Positions 52,516-60,769 of a stretch of 64,000 bases of DNA are shown in pieces. Made by a program: the position numbers and the translations under genes. The notes beneath the pieces are model-generated. The model had not been told where the DNA came from. It searched no databases and saw nothing but the letters and a program-made list of their open reading frames with translations. Origin of the DNA: Candidatus Uhrbacteria bacterium (GTDB taxonomy: Bacteria > Patescibacteriota > Patescibacteriia > 2-12-FULL-60-25); the NCBI GenBank assembly GCA_003576745.1, contig QEVR01000001.1:310001-374000 (forward strand), written 5' to 3'. The first letter of the stretch is position 1; the number at the start of each line of letters is the position of its first letter.

Positions 52516-53275
52516 AGTCATAGTGGAGGTAGAGTTCAAGCTCATGAGGCCGGCATTTTGCCGATGATGAATATTCGCCGCAATGCATGGTGGCCACAAT
52601 CCACGCATCCTGATCGCCGGCGGTGCGCAGGCTTATGTACAATTCGGCGCTTTGCGTGAGCAGACGGACGAGCGATTCGGATACGACGCGCTCCCAGGAG
52701 ATTGCCTCATTGCTGAACGCAGCGACATCGATGGCCGATACGGGGAGCAAATCCATCTCGAGCGGATTCGGGAATTCTACCCGGGCGACGGTGCCGTTCA
52801 GAAAATTAATCGAAGCGATGGTATTCCCGTTGCGTCGTTCCAGCGTGTAAGAGAGTTTTACGCCGTGTTTGAGCCCCAGGTTCCGGAAAGAGCACCGCAA
52901 GGGCGTCTCGCCTTCTCTTGCGGGGTACAAAAGATGCATGCGCTGCCAGCGCGACAATGATCCAACGATTTGCTGGGTAAGGAGCAGAAGATCTTTGCGC
53001 AGATCCGGCGTCTCTTTGGACTGATATGCGATACGACGGACGGCAGACATGGCCGTCGTATGATCCTTTTTCCCCATGAGCGCGCTTATTTCGGGGAATG
53101 ACAATTTCGCATGCTCTCGAAGCAAATACATGGCCACGTGCCGTGCCAGCGCAACGCGCTTGTGCCGGTCGCGTTTTTGTAAGTCTTCGACGCGGAAGCC
53201 GTAATAGGCTGCGACGAAATGGAGGATCTGCATCGACGGATGCAGCAGGTCAATACGCTGCGTTGTTTTCTCCAC
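52514..53275 (-). CDS. Protein with isolated DnaA domain IV plus unknown C-terminal domain
   Basis: A 253-residue protein. Residues about 16-85 match the C-terminal DNA-binding domain of the replication initiator DnaA: YYGFRVEDL, RHVAMYLLREHAKLSFPEI and the hallmark KKDHTTAMSAVRRI. The AAA+ ATPase, domain I and linker of DnaA are missing, and the remaining 165 residues are not recognised. So it should bind DnaA boxes but not load helicase. The GTG at 53275 is the longest start; an ATG at 53233 would still keep the domain. It is divergent from mraZ. A function as regulator of cell-division genes or a DnaA competitor is an inference. Confidence 0.88.
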   Translation of the reverse strand: MEKTTQRIDLLHPSMQILHFVAAYYGFRVEDLQKRDRHKRVALARHVAMYLLREHAKLSFPEISALMGKKDHTTAMSAVRRIAYQSKETPDLRKDLLLLTQQIVGSLSRWQRMHLLYPAREGETPLRCSFRNLGLKHGVKLSYTLERRNGNTIASINFLNGTVARVEFPNPLEMDLLPVSAIDVAAFSNEAISWERVVSESLVRLLTQSAELYISLRTAGDQDAWIVATMHCGEYSSSAKCRPHELELYLHYD

Positions 53276-53306
53276 GTTTGAACTCGAAGGTGCGTACTAT
53301 TTGCCT

Positions 53307-53335
53307 TGAATATCAGACTAAGGACTTTTCGTAAA
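53307..53335 (-). promoter_or_regulatory. Candidate promoter of the DnaA-domain gene
   Basis: Minus strand -35 TTTACG (53330-53335), 17 bases, TGATATTCA extended -10 with hexamer at 53307-53312. The leader would be about 25 bases. Confidence 0.55.
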
Positions 53336-53377
53336 GGGAAATGAAGCGCATCCGTATTTATGATGTGGGAAATGACG

Positions 53378-53386
53378 TTATTCACA
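53378..53386 (+). promoter_or_regulatory. DnaA-box match in the divergent control region
   Basis: TTATTCACA fits the DnaA-box consensus TTATnCACA exactly. A weaker match (TTTCCCACA on the minus strand, 53365-53373) lies 5 bases to the left. It sits between the two promoters of the DnaA-domain gene and mraZ, so it could be the target of that gene's product or of DnaA itself. Confidence 0.45.
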
Positions 53387-53448
53387 TGAAACAGAAATAG
53401 AACAACTTTTTAGCTGTATTTAGCTAAGAAATTTGTTTCATAGAACCT

Positions 53449-53477
53449 TTGACCATTTGATTATAGTGGCATAGAAT
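53449..53477 (+). promoter_or_regulatory. Promoter of the mraZ operon
   Basis: TTGACC (53449-53454), 17-base spacer, TAGAAT (53472-53477). Start of transcription would lie in the MraZ repeats, leaving a leader of about 100 bases. Confidence 0.82.
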
Positions 53478-53501
53478 GGGAGCAAGTGGTGATAAGTGGG
53501 A
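53477..53501 (+). promoter_or_regulatory. MraZ operator (three direct repeats)
   Basis: TGGGA (53477-53481), TGGTG (53487-53491), TGGGA (53497-53501), spaced exactly 10 bp apart and beginning in the -10 hexamer. MraZ is known to bind such TGGGA direct repeats with about 10 bp period, so autoregulation is likely. Confidence 0.78.
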
Positions 53502-53583
53502 AACATAGAGGCGGGAGATTTCAACCGACTCTTCCGATTCGCCGGCCAAAATAGTCGGCGTGTCATTCCAGGCACCCAGTGGC

Positions 53584-54015
53584 ATGTTCATCGGTGAATA
53601 TCGTCATACCCTTGATGACAAGGGTCGGTTGTCGGTCCCCATCAAATTCCGCGATGACGTTGCTCATGGCCTCGTCATTACCCGCGGTTTGGACCGATCT
53701 CTTTTCCTGTACCCAAAGAACGAGTGGGAGCGGCTTGCACAAAAGCTCGCCGCTCTTCCTCTCGGACAGGCTGACACGCGCGCCTTCGCCCGACTCATGC
53801 TTGCGGGCGCCATGGAGGCAGAACTCGACGGCTCCGGCCGTATCGTCATTCCTCCCTATTTGCGCGCATATGCCGGTCTCCGAAAAAAAGTCGTTCTTAC
53901 CGGCCTTATGGATCGTATGGAAATCTGGGACGAAGCGTCCTGGGACACCTATCGCGCGGCAACCGAAGCGAACAGCGATGCGATCGCTGAACGGCTCGGC
54001 GACCGTGGGGTCTAA
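53584..54015 (+). CDS. mraZ: Transcriptional regulator MraZ
   Basis: A 143-residue DNA-binding protein that heads the division and cell-wall (dcw) cluster and represses it. Two SpoVT-AbrB-like halves: FIGEYRHTLDDKGRLSVPIKFR at the start and AELDGSGRIVIPPYLRAYAGL in the second half, with Asp-x-Lys-Gly-Arg and Asp-Gly-Ser-Gly-Arg as key loops. Start is the ATG at 53584, which gives the standard N-terminus; a GTG at 53560 would add eight residues. The gene follows its operator by about 80 bases and precedes rsmH by 4. Confidence 0.95.
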   Translation: MFIGEYRHTLDDKGRLSVPIKFRDDVAHGLVITRGLDRSLFLYPKNEWERLAQKLAALPLGQADTRAFARLMLAGAMEAELDGSGRIVIPPYLRAYAGLRKKVVLTGLMDRMEIWDEASWDTYRAATEANSDAIAERLGDRGV

Positions 54016-54019
54016 CGCT

Positions 54020-54913
54020 ATGGCTTCTCTGCATAAAGCGGTGATGACGCAAGCCGTCATAGACGCCATCAGCTCAAAGCAGGACGGTCGCTATGCCGAC
54101 GGGACGCTTGGCGGAGCTGCGCATACGCGGGCGCTCTTGAATGCATCTGCTCCGCATGGGCGCGTACTGTCTCTGGACCTAGACCCCAAGGCAATCGAAG
54201 CGGCGCGTACATTGCTTGCGCCATACGGAGAACGGTGGATCGGCGTCGAGGCGAATTTTCGCCACATCGATCGCATCGCGGATGAAAACGGGATGACGCC
54301 GCTTGACGGCATCATTCTCGACCTCGGTCTGTCATCGGACGAGCTTCTGGATGCCTCCAAGGGTCTTTCCTTTCAGATCGATGGTCCTCTGGACATGCGT
54401 TTGGGGCCGAAAGCTAATGAGGACGGGATGACGGCGGCGGAAATCGTCAACACGTGGTCGCAGGAAGAGCTGGGAAAGATGCTCCGCGTCTTCGGCGAGG
54501 AACCGCATGCATACCGCATCGCCAAGGAGATTGTCCGCGCGCGGAAAGCCGCGCGCATCGTGGGAACGCTGGATCTTGTAAGCATTATTAAGCGATCCGC
54601 CCCCTCTTCTCCTCATTCGCGCATCCATCCGGCGACACGCACGTTCCAGGCGCTCCGTATTGCCGTGAATGACGAACTCGAATCTCTCAAACAAGCTATT
54701 CAGGCGGCGTATCGTGCGCTCAAACCCGGGGGACGTCTGGCGGTACTTTCCTTTCATTCATTGGAAGACCGCATTGTCAAGCGCGCATTTGCGGGTCCGG
54801 AATGGAATGTGATCACAAAAAAACCGATCACGCCCGACGAAAAAGAGATTCGTGAAAACCCGCGCTCGCGAAGCGCAAAACTCCGCGTTGCGGAAAAAGC
54901 CGTACAGTCCTGA
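54020..54913 (+). CDS. rsmH: 16S rRNA m4C1402 methyltransferase RsmH (MraW)
   Basis: A 297-residue SAM-dependent enzyme that methylates N4 of C1402 in 16S rRNA. Motifs DGTLGGAAHTRALL, LSLDLDPKA, GIILDLGLSS and VLSFHSLEDRIVK are as in the family. Length is slightly short (about 310). Second gene of the dcw cluster as in most bacteria. Confidence 0.96.
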   Translation: MASLHKAVMTQAVIDAISSKQDGRYADGTLGGAAHTRALLNASAPHGRVLSLDLDPKAIEAARTLLAPYGERWIGVEANFRHIDRIADENGMTPLDGIILDLGLSSDELLDASKGLSFQIDGPLDMRLGPKANEDGMTAAEIVNTWSQEELGKMLRVFGEEPHAYRIAKEIVRARKAARIVGTLDLVSIIKRSAPSSPHSRIHPATRTFQALRIAVNDELESLKQAIQAAYRALKPGGRLAVLSFHSLEDRIVKRAFAGPEWNVITKKPITPDEKEIRENPRSRSAKLRVAEKAVQS

Positions 54914-54992
54914 TCAGGAGAACTGCACGCAGAGCCTTCCATGCCGCACGCATGGGCAGGTTCTTCATACCAATATCAAATCATCAAATACA

Positions 54993-55358
54993 ATGAGAAC
55001 GTACGCACTCACCATGACGAAGCCGCATGAAAAACTCGGACTTCCGTTGCCGCTTGCGCGGCAGATTGCCCAACATGCTTATCTCGGCTGGTACTTGGCC
55101 ATCTGGTTCCTACTTTTCGGCTTAGCCATCACGTATATCGGATTTATTACGGCATCCTCCGCGAAAGGATTCCAGCTTCGTGATGCGGAACGGCGCGTGG
55201 AACGGCTGGGGACAGAGTCGAGACAGCTTGAAATGCAGGTTGCGTCTCTCTCCTCCATTCAGGCGATGACAGAGCAAGCATCCAAAAACGGATTCGTGGC
55301 GGTAGATGCCATACAAACCATAAACGCAGCAGGGCATTCGTACGCCTTCGCCAGGTGA
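54993..55358 (+). CDS. ftsL: FtsL-like cell-division protein
   Basis: A 121-residue bitopic protein. Cytosolic start, one membrane helix (YLAIWFLLFGLAITYIGFI, about residues 33-52), then a short coiled coil (FQLRDAERRVERLGTESRQLEMQVASL). This is the FtsL layout, and FtsL follows rsmH in many dcw clusters. Sequence conservation in FtsL is low, so the call rests on layout and position. The following ftsI/murE genes of a classical cluster are absent here; a terminator ends the unit. Confidence 0.72.
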   Translation: MRTYALTMTKPHEKLGLPLPLARQIAQHAYLGWYLAIWFLLFGLAITYIGFITASSAKGFQLRDAERRVERLGTESRQLEMQVASLSSIQAMTEQASKNGFVAVDAIQTINAAGHSYAFAR

Positions 55359-55411
55359 GTTCCAATACAAAAACCAAATTCCAGTTCTGAGTACGGACTC
55401 ACACACTGGTT

Positions 55412-55443
55412 AGCTCCGGCGCGAACAGGCGCTGGAGCTTTCA
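55412..55443 (+). terminator. Terminator after the mraZ operon
   Basis: AGCTCCGGCGC and GCGCTGGAGCT (one bulge) around a short loop, followed by TTTCATAATAAT. Stem of about 10 bp. It ends the mraZ-rsmH-ftsL unit. Confidence 0.75.
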
Positions 55444-55446
55444 TAA

Positions 55447-55680
55447 TAATAAAGGTGTGGAGGGAGTGGGGCGTAGGGTGCGTAGGCCATGCGCCGTAGG
55501 CCATGGGTTATGAGTCATGAGGTATGGGTCGTGAGTCATGCGGAATACCTACATCCGAAAATCCAATTACCAATTGCTCATTGCTAACAGCTTCCACCTA
55601 CAATCTTCCCCATAACCCATAACCTTTTTCCCTTTGTCCTTTTGCCAATTGCTCATAGCCAAGAATCATCCCTGCCGGCT
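55447..55680. repeat. Intergenic mosaic repeat
   Basis: GGAGTGGGGCGTAGGGTGCG, GCCATGCGCC, GGGTCGTGAGTCATGCGG, AATTACCAATTGCTCATTGC, CAATCTTCCCCATAACCC. No hairpin core and no gene. Confidence 0.78.
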
Positions 55681-55703
55681 CAAAGCTTTTCGGCCTCAGT
55701 CCG

Positions 55704-55712
55704 TGCTATACT
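55704..55712 (+). promoter_or_regulatory. Extended -10 promoter, leaderless arrangement
   Basis: TGCTATACT with 6 bases to the ATG at 55719. Confidence 0.7.
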
Positions 55713-55718
55713 GGTGGC

Positions 55719-56126
55719 ATGAAATCCCGCATGGGCGCCGTTGCCCAGCTGCTCTTCGTGGATCTTCTCGGGAGCATCGCCTGGTATCCGATATGGTGGT
55801 ATACGAAGGGGCTTCAGAAGGTTGTGCGAGCGGCGATTCAACAGTTAGAATACCGGTTCCGGTCATACGCATTCGGGATCTGGATTCGGAATTTTTTTGT
55901 ACCCATGTACGGACAATATGATTGGTCAGGACGACTGATAAGCGTTTTTATGCGCTTTTTTGTTATCCTCGGAAGAGGAATTGCGATTGTATTCGAATCT
56001 CTGGTGTATGCGGCAGGCGTCGTTCTTTGGATTATTGCGCCGCCCGCTGCTCTTTTGTTGGCTCTGTATAGCGGGACGGCGGGAATCGCGGGCGATCGCA
56101 TTCCTTTGATTCAGGAATTCAAATAA
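55719..56126 (+). CDS. Uncharacterised membrane protein upstream of the Clp-like ATPase
   Basis: A 135-residue protein with three or so membrane segments (QLLFVDLLGSIAWYPIWWY, LISVFMRFFVILGRGIAIVF, LVYAAGVVLWIIAPPAALLL). Several Trp/Tyr residues in the first helix. No known domain. It is 3 bases before the Clp-like gene and shares its promoter, and both are membrane proteins, so a complex is likely. It could be a membrane partner or substrate entry factor; this is inference. Confidence 0.75.
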   Translation: MKSRMGAVAQLLFVDLLGSIAWYPIWWYTKGLQKVVRAAIQQLEYRFRSYAFGIWIRNFFVPMYGQYDWSGRLISVFMRFFVILGRGIAIVFESLVYAAGVVLWIIAPPAALLLALYSGTAGIAGDRIPLIQEFK

Positions 56127-56129
56127 TGT

Positions 56130-58856
56130 ATGGCGGGTATCGAACGTCTTGCGGCAGAAGAACGCGCCTCCGAAGAGGAGCGGCTCGAGCGTGAGTCGCG
56201 GTTTCGCGAAGAGCAAGGCATTGACGTGGGGCTTCAATCCGTTGACGGGTTGCTGGTATGGGGTTCGCCCGTTGACGATTTTTCCCTCCGGTTTCGGAAG
56301 CTTAAAAAGCAGATCACCATTTCATTCCATCTTTTTCTTATCATCTTGTCCGCATTCACGCTGGCCGCACTCGTGTGGCACATTGTGAGACTCGATGCTT
56401 TGGATGATGCTTTAACCTTGCCTTTCTGGACCAGCGGATCATGGGAGATTACCGTATTTTGGCTTGGAGTATTTCTTGATACGTTCATCATTTTTCGTCT
56501 GTCGGAATACAGTCAGGATACACGCGTATTGCCGAACTGGGGAAAGAGCCGCCGACAACAGGAATCCTATGAAGCCGCGGCTGAAGGGCGCCGGAACCAT
56601 CGGTTCGATATTAGCGCGTATTTTTCCGACGAAGGTTGGGAGGTTATCGGCGGAGCATATCGGCTGGCGAAGAATCTTCACCGTCGCGATATTGGAATCA
56701 TTCATCTTTTCGCCGCCGCGCTTTCTTCCCGCGTCGGATCGGTTTTCCTGACCCGCGTCGGCCTGCCGTTCGACAAGGTCAAGGAACCTCTCGCGCGGCT
56801 CGTGAATTCCGGAGAATCGGGATCCGGCAGCGCGCCGCCTCTTTCGCGCGATGCGAAGAAAATGTTGTTGCTTGCGTATGAAGATGCGCGCGCGGCGAAG
56901 CGAAAACATGTAGGCGTTATCGAGCTATTTCTGAATGCATATGCCGCGGATGAGCGTTTGCGCGAGATGTTCGACGAACTCGGATTTCCTCCAAGCCATG
57001 TCATCCATGTTGCGGAATGGGTACGCCTGCGGGAAAAACTTCGAGAGGAGCATGAGCGTTTCGTGATGCTTGCCCGGCTCAAGCCCGCCGGCGCCATGAA
57101 TCGCGCCATGACTGCGCGCGCAACGCCTCTGCTCGATCGGTTCAGCGAGGATCTTACGGTATCCGCGCGTTCGGGATATCTTCCTCCGCTCATCAACCGC
57201 GAAAAAGAAATGAACGACCTCCTTCGAGCCGTCGAAAGCGGCAGGCGTTCCGTGATCCTCGTAGGCGATCGTGGCGTCGGCAAGCAAGCGATCGTGGAAG
57301 GCTTGGCACGGCGCATGGTAGAAGAGGATGTTCCACAGGAGTTGTTCGACAGGCGCTTGGTGTCCGTGAGCCTCCCTCAAGTCATCGCCGCAGGCGATCC
57401 GAGTCTCGCCTCCGAGCGATTTTACGCTATGCTCCAGGAGGTTTCATTGAGCGGGAACATTATCCTCGTGCTCTACGGCATTGAAGCGCTTACCGGCGGT
57501 TCCGGCCAAGGACCGCTTGATTTGGCCGAAGGTCTCGCCACCGAGCTCGATCGGGGCCGATTTATCGTCATCGGGAGCACCACGCCCCAGAACTACACCC
57601 AATATATTGAACGGCGTTCGCTTGGCGGCAAGCTCATCCGCGTGGATGTCCCGGAAATGAACGCAGATCAGTCTGTTCGCGTCCTTATGGCCAAATGCGG
57701 GGCTATTGAATATCAGAACAACGTGTTCTTTACGTTTGCGGCGATTGAGCGTGCCGTTACCCTGTCCGGACGCTTTCTGCACGATCACGCTCTTCCGGAA
57801 AAGGCATTGGATATTATCCGTGAAGCTGCGGTCCTCGCGCGGAAAAAGCGAGGGGAGCAATCATTCGTTACGGCCGAGGACGTCGCGAGCATTATTCATG
57901 ATAAAACGAATATTCCCGTCGAGTCCGTATCGGAAGACGAAACACAAAAATTGCTGCATCTGGAAGATCGCTTGTACGGACGCGTGATCGGACAAGATGC
58001 CGCTGTGACCGCGGTTGCACAGGCTATGCGGAGAGCTCGAGCAGAATTGCGGGAAGGAAAGCGGCCGATCGCGAATTTTCTGTTTTTGGGGCCTACGGGT
58101 GTCGGAAAAACCGAAACGGCCAAATCGCTTGCTGCGGAATACTTCGGGCGTGAAGACAATATGGTGCGGCTCGACATGTCCGAATATCAGGATGCGGGCT
58201 CCGTCAACCGAATGATCGGCGCGCCGGGAGACGAGCGCGGGGGATTCCTCACCGAAGCGGTTCGGAGGAATCCGTTCTCCATCGTCCTTTTGGACGAAAT
58301 CGAAAAAGCGCATCCGGATATCCTTAATTTGTTTTTGCAGGTGATGGACGACGGGCGGCTGACAGACGGCGTGGGGCGGACCGTCGATTTTACGAATGTT
58401 GTTCTTATCGCTACCTCGAATGCGGGGACGCAATTTATCCAGGACGAAGTTCAGAAGGGGACGGATACGTCGCAGATCAGAATGATGCTTTTAGAACGTG
58501 AATTGAAAGGGATATTCCGTCCGGAATTCCTAAACAGATTCGACGCCATTATCGTCTTTACCCCGCTTACGCCGGATGACGTAGAGCGAATCGCGTGGCT
58601 CTTGCTGAAAAAGATTGAGGCTCGTTTGGCGGAAAAGGGCATTCTGTTCCGCGCGGACGATGCGGCGGTAGAGGCGCTCGCGCGCTCCGGCTACGATCCA
58701 TTGTTCGGCGCCCGCCCCCTCCGCCGGGTTATGCAAGACCGGGTGGAGAATCAATTGGCAGACCTGATTTTACGTGGCAGTGTTTCGCGACGGGATACGA
58801 TCGCTCTTGGCGCAGACGGAACGCTCACGGTTGAAAAGGCGGCGCCCATCGCGTAG
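56130..58856 (+). CDS. Membrane-anchored Clp/Hsp100-type ATPase with degenerate first AAA module
   Basis: A 908-residue protein. Two membrane segments (about 62-86 and 105-123) precede a Clp_N-like helical domain (about 160-300), then two AAA+ modules. The second is intact: Walker A GPTGVGKTE (about 650), Walker B VLLDEIEKAH (about 717), sensor in TSNAGTQ, C-terminal D2-small domain. The first is degenerate: Walker A GDRGVGKQA has Gln where Ser/Thr is needed, and Walker B IILVLYGIEAL lacks the acidic pair. No IGF/LGF ClpP loop was seen between the last strands of AAA2. So it is probably a membrane-bound unfoldase or remodeler not coupled to ClpP. Membrane-anchored Clp-type proteins are known; this combination is unusual. 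Confidence 0.92.
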   Translation: MAGIERLAAEERASEEERLERESRFREEQGIDVGLQSVDGLLVWGSPVDDFSLRFRKLKKQITISFHLFLIILSAFTLAALVWHIVRLDALDDALTLPFWTSGSWEITVFWLGVFLDTFIIFRLSEYSQDTRVLPNWGKSRRQQESYEAAAEGRRNHRFDISAYFSDEGWEVIGGAYRLAKNLHRRDIGIIHLFAAALSSRVGSVFLTRVGLPFDKVKEPLARLVNSGESGSGSAPPLSRDAKKMLLLAYEDARAAKRKHVGVIELFLNAYAADERLREMFDELGFPPSHVIHVAEWVRLREKLREEHERFVMLARLKPAGAMNRAMTARATPLLDRFSEDLTVSARSGYLPPLINREKEMNDLLRAVESGRRSVILVGDRGVGKQAIVEGLARRMVEEDVPQELFDRRLVSVSLPQVIAAGDPSLASERFYAMLQEVSLSGNIILVLYGIEALTGGSGQGPLDLAEGLATELDRGRFIVIGSTTPQNYTQYIERRSLGGKLIRVDVPEMNADQSVRVLMAKCGAIEYQNNVFFTFAAIERAVTLSGRFLHDHALPEKALDIIREAAVLARKKRGEQSFVTAEDVASIIHDKTNIPVESVSEDETQKLLHLEDRLYGRVIGQDAAVTAVAQAMRRARAELREGKRPIANFLFLGPTGVGKTETAKSLAAEYFGREDNMVRLDMSEYQDAGSVNRMIGAPGDERGGFLTEAVRRNPFSIVLLDEIEKAHPDILNLFLQVMDDGRLTDGVGRTVDFTNVVLIATSNAGTQFIQDEVQKGTDTSQIRMMLLERELKGIFRPEFLNRFDAIIVFTPLTPDDVERIAWLLLKKIEARLAEKGILFRADDAAVEALARSGYDPLFGARPLRRVMQDRVENQLADLILRGSVSRRDTIALGADGTLTVEKAAPIA

Positions 58857-59125
58857 GAAGTTACGTAGGACGTAGTTGCGTAGAGCGCGGAAGAGGACGT
58901 AGGTCGTGAGTCATGGGTTATGGGCCGCGCGCCCTTTCTCTGTACCCATCAGTTCTAGGGTTTCAGGGTTCCAGAGTTCTGGAGTTTCTCTTTACGCAGC
59001 CCTAGAACCCTAAAACTCTGGAACTCTTGAACGGCTCCATTGCCAATAGCTAAAAGCTCCCATCTACAATCTTCCTCATAATCCATAACTCATAACCTGT
59101 TTCCAATTCCTAATTGCCAATAGTT
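58857..59125. repeat. Intergenic mosaic repeat with inverted halves
   Basis: GACGTAGTTGCGTAGAG, GGTCGTGAGTCATGGG, then TTCTAGGGTTTCAGGG and CCAGAGTTCTGGAG, followed by CCTAGAACCCTAAAACTCTGG in the opposite sense (58951-59030), then GGCTCCATTGCCAATAGC and CAATCTTCCTCATAATCC. The middle could fold. Confidence 0.82.
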
Positions 59126-59127
59126 TC

Positions 59128-60198
59128 ATGGCTCCCCTTGAATACGCACTTACGCCCATCGTGATCATTTCGATCGCGTGTTCGGTATTGCTTACGCCGG
59201 TTGTTCGGAAGCTCGCGGTCCGAAAAAACGTAATTGATCAGCCGAAAGGAGGAAGGAAAATTCATGTACAACCCACGGCGCTTTGGGGAGGGCTGGCGAC
59301 GGGCATTACGATTCTGGTCGTACTTGCCCTACTCCTCCCGTATGCACAGGGTACGGAACTTCGTGCCGGCCAGGTGATTGGTTTTATGATCGGCATCGCT
59401 ATTCTTATTGCGGGAGGCTTGTTGGACGATGCGTATGATCTTCCGCCGAGGTTGCAAATTCTTGCGCCGATCCTTGCTTCGATCGCGATCGTCGTTTCCG
59501 GCAGCGGCATTGTCCAGGTTACCAATCCGTTCGGTCCCGGCGCATTTTCGCTCGTATGGACGCAATGGAATATCGGACAGATTCTGACCATCTCGTTTCC
59601 GGCGGACCTCATTACGATCCTGTGGCTCCTTGTCGTAACCTATGCCATGAAATTTTTAGACGGTTTGGACGGGCTCGTCGCCGGCATGACGGCCATTGGC
59701 GGCGCGCTCATCGCGGCCTTGGCCGGTTCGCAGGCATATTTTCAACCGCTTGTCGCCGTGATGGCTCTTGCCATCGCGGGCGCGCATTTGGGATTCCTTC
59801 CGTATAACAGGCAGGGATCTATGTTCCTCGGCGAGGCGGGAAGCACCATTGCAGGCTTTAGCCTTGGCGTCCTCGCGGTCATTTCCGGAGCAAAACTCGC
59901 GACGGCCGCCGCCGCACTCGGCGTGCCGCTCGTCGATATCGGCCTTGTTGTCATCGGCAGGCTTGTTCGCGGCGTGTCGCCGTTCCGCGGCGATGCGACG
60001 CATTTGCATTTTCGCCTGTTACAGGCGGGAATGAGCCAGCGGAACGCCGTGCGCGCCCTTTGGGGCATTGCGCTCGTCTTTGGCCTCCTCGCGCTTACCC
60101 TGCAGACGCAAGGAAAAATATTCCTGCTTTTCGGCCTCGTCTTTCTTACGCTCACGATTTCGTTCATCGCGTATCTGCGCGCGAACAGAAAAGTATGA
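59128..60198 (+). CDS. Polyprenyl-phosphate N-acetylhexosamine-1-phosphate transferase (WecA/MraY family)
   Basis: A 356-residue polytopic enzyme that links a UDP-HexNAc phosphate sugar to undecaprenyl phosphate, the first lipid step of a surface polymer. The loops GGLLDDAYDLPPRLQ, KFLDGLDGLVAG, GSMFLGEAGSTIAGF and SPFRGDATHLHFRLL match the WecA/TagO branch rather than MraY (which would have a pentapeptide-specific HHH motif). The Asp-Asp, Asp-xx-Asp and Gly-Asp/Glu acids are present. About eleven membrane segments. Start ATG at 59128 follows a mosaic. Overlaps the next start (ATGA). Confidence 0.92.
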   Translation: MAPLEYALTPIVIISIACSVLLTPVVRKLAVRKNVIDQPKGGRKIHVQPTALWGGLATGITILVVLALLLPYAQGTELRAGQVIGFMIGIAILIAGGLLDDAYDLPPRLQILAPILASIAIVVSGSGIVQVTNPFGPGAFSLVWTQWNIGQILTISFPADLITILWLLVVTYAMKFLDGLDGLVAGMTAIGGALIAALAGSQAYFQPLVAVMALAIAGAHLGFLPYNRQGSMFLGEAGSTIAGFSLGVLAVISGAKLATAAAALGVPLVDIGLVVIGRLVRGVSPFRGDATHLHFRLLQAGMSQRNAVRALWGIALVFGLLALTLQTQGKIFLLFGLVFLTLTISFIAYLRANRKV

Positions 60199-60752
60199 CG
60201 GACTTTTCACGATTACGGCAATTCCCCCCCGCGTCATTTCCTGCGCGTATCATGGCGGGTGTCTTGATCCTCGCCGTTGCGGGATGGCTCGTTTGGATAT
60301 CGCTGCCAATGAGGCGTTCTGTTCAGGATCCGTTTCCGTCCGCAGGGCTGGAGACTGCGGTCATTGACGTGAAAGGCCATCGCGTAACGGTTGAGCTCGC
60401 GACGACGCCGGAAACTCAGGAAACCGGGCTCTCATACCGCGAATCCCTGCCCGACGACCACGGCATGTTATTTATATTCCCGAAGGCTACAAACCAGGTT
60501 TTTTGGATGAATGGCATGCGTTTTCCGCTCGATATAGTATTTTTGCGTAATGGAACGGTCATACACATCGCCGCAGACGTTCCAGCGCCGGGCGACGGAT
60601 CGCCGCGCATCGTGACGTCGGTGGAACCTTCCGACATGGTTCTGGAACTGAATGCCGCCGCAGCGGCTGCATATGGCCTTCAGGTTGGGGACGTAATTGG
60701 TGTGCCCGACGGCGCTGCGCGCGGATCTGTTGAATTGCAAAATTTCCCATGA
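60195..60752 (+). CDS. DUF192 protein, membrane-anchored
   Basis: A 185-residue protein. A membrane anchor (IMAGVLILAVAGWLVWISL) near the N-terminus precedes a DUF192 domain: VELATTPETQETGLSYRESLPDDHGMLFIFP, VFWMNGMRFPLDIVFL and GDVIG. The function of DUF192 is unknown. Its start overlaps the stop of the WecA-like gene by 4 bases. Confidence 0.9.
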   Translation: MTDFSRLRQFPPASFPARIMAGVLILAVAGWLVWISLPMRRSVQDPFPSAGLETAVIDVKGHRVTVELATTPETQETGLSYRESLPDDHGMLFIFPKATNQVFWMNGMRFPLDIVFLRNGTVIHIAADVPAPGDGSPRIVTSVEPSDMVLELNAAAAAAYGLQVGDVIGVPDGAARGSVELQNFP

Positions 60753-60769
60753 ACCGTTAGGTTTCTCCC

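Noticed and set aside
53340-53520. Chromosomal replication origin next to the DnaA-domain gene
   Set aside because: Only one consensus DnaA box and one weak one are present, full dnaA, dnaN and rpmH are absent, and the AT-rich stretch is short. A local control region is the simpler reading.
53579-54913. A 444-residue fusion of the mraZ region and RsmH
   Set aside because: The N-terminal 147 residues are the mraZ gene read in the wrong frame. RsmH starts at 54020.
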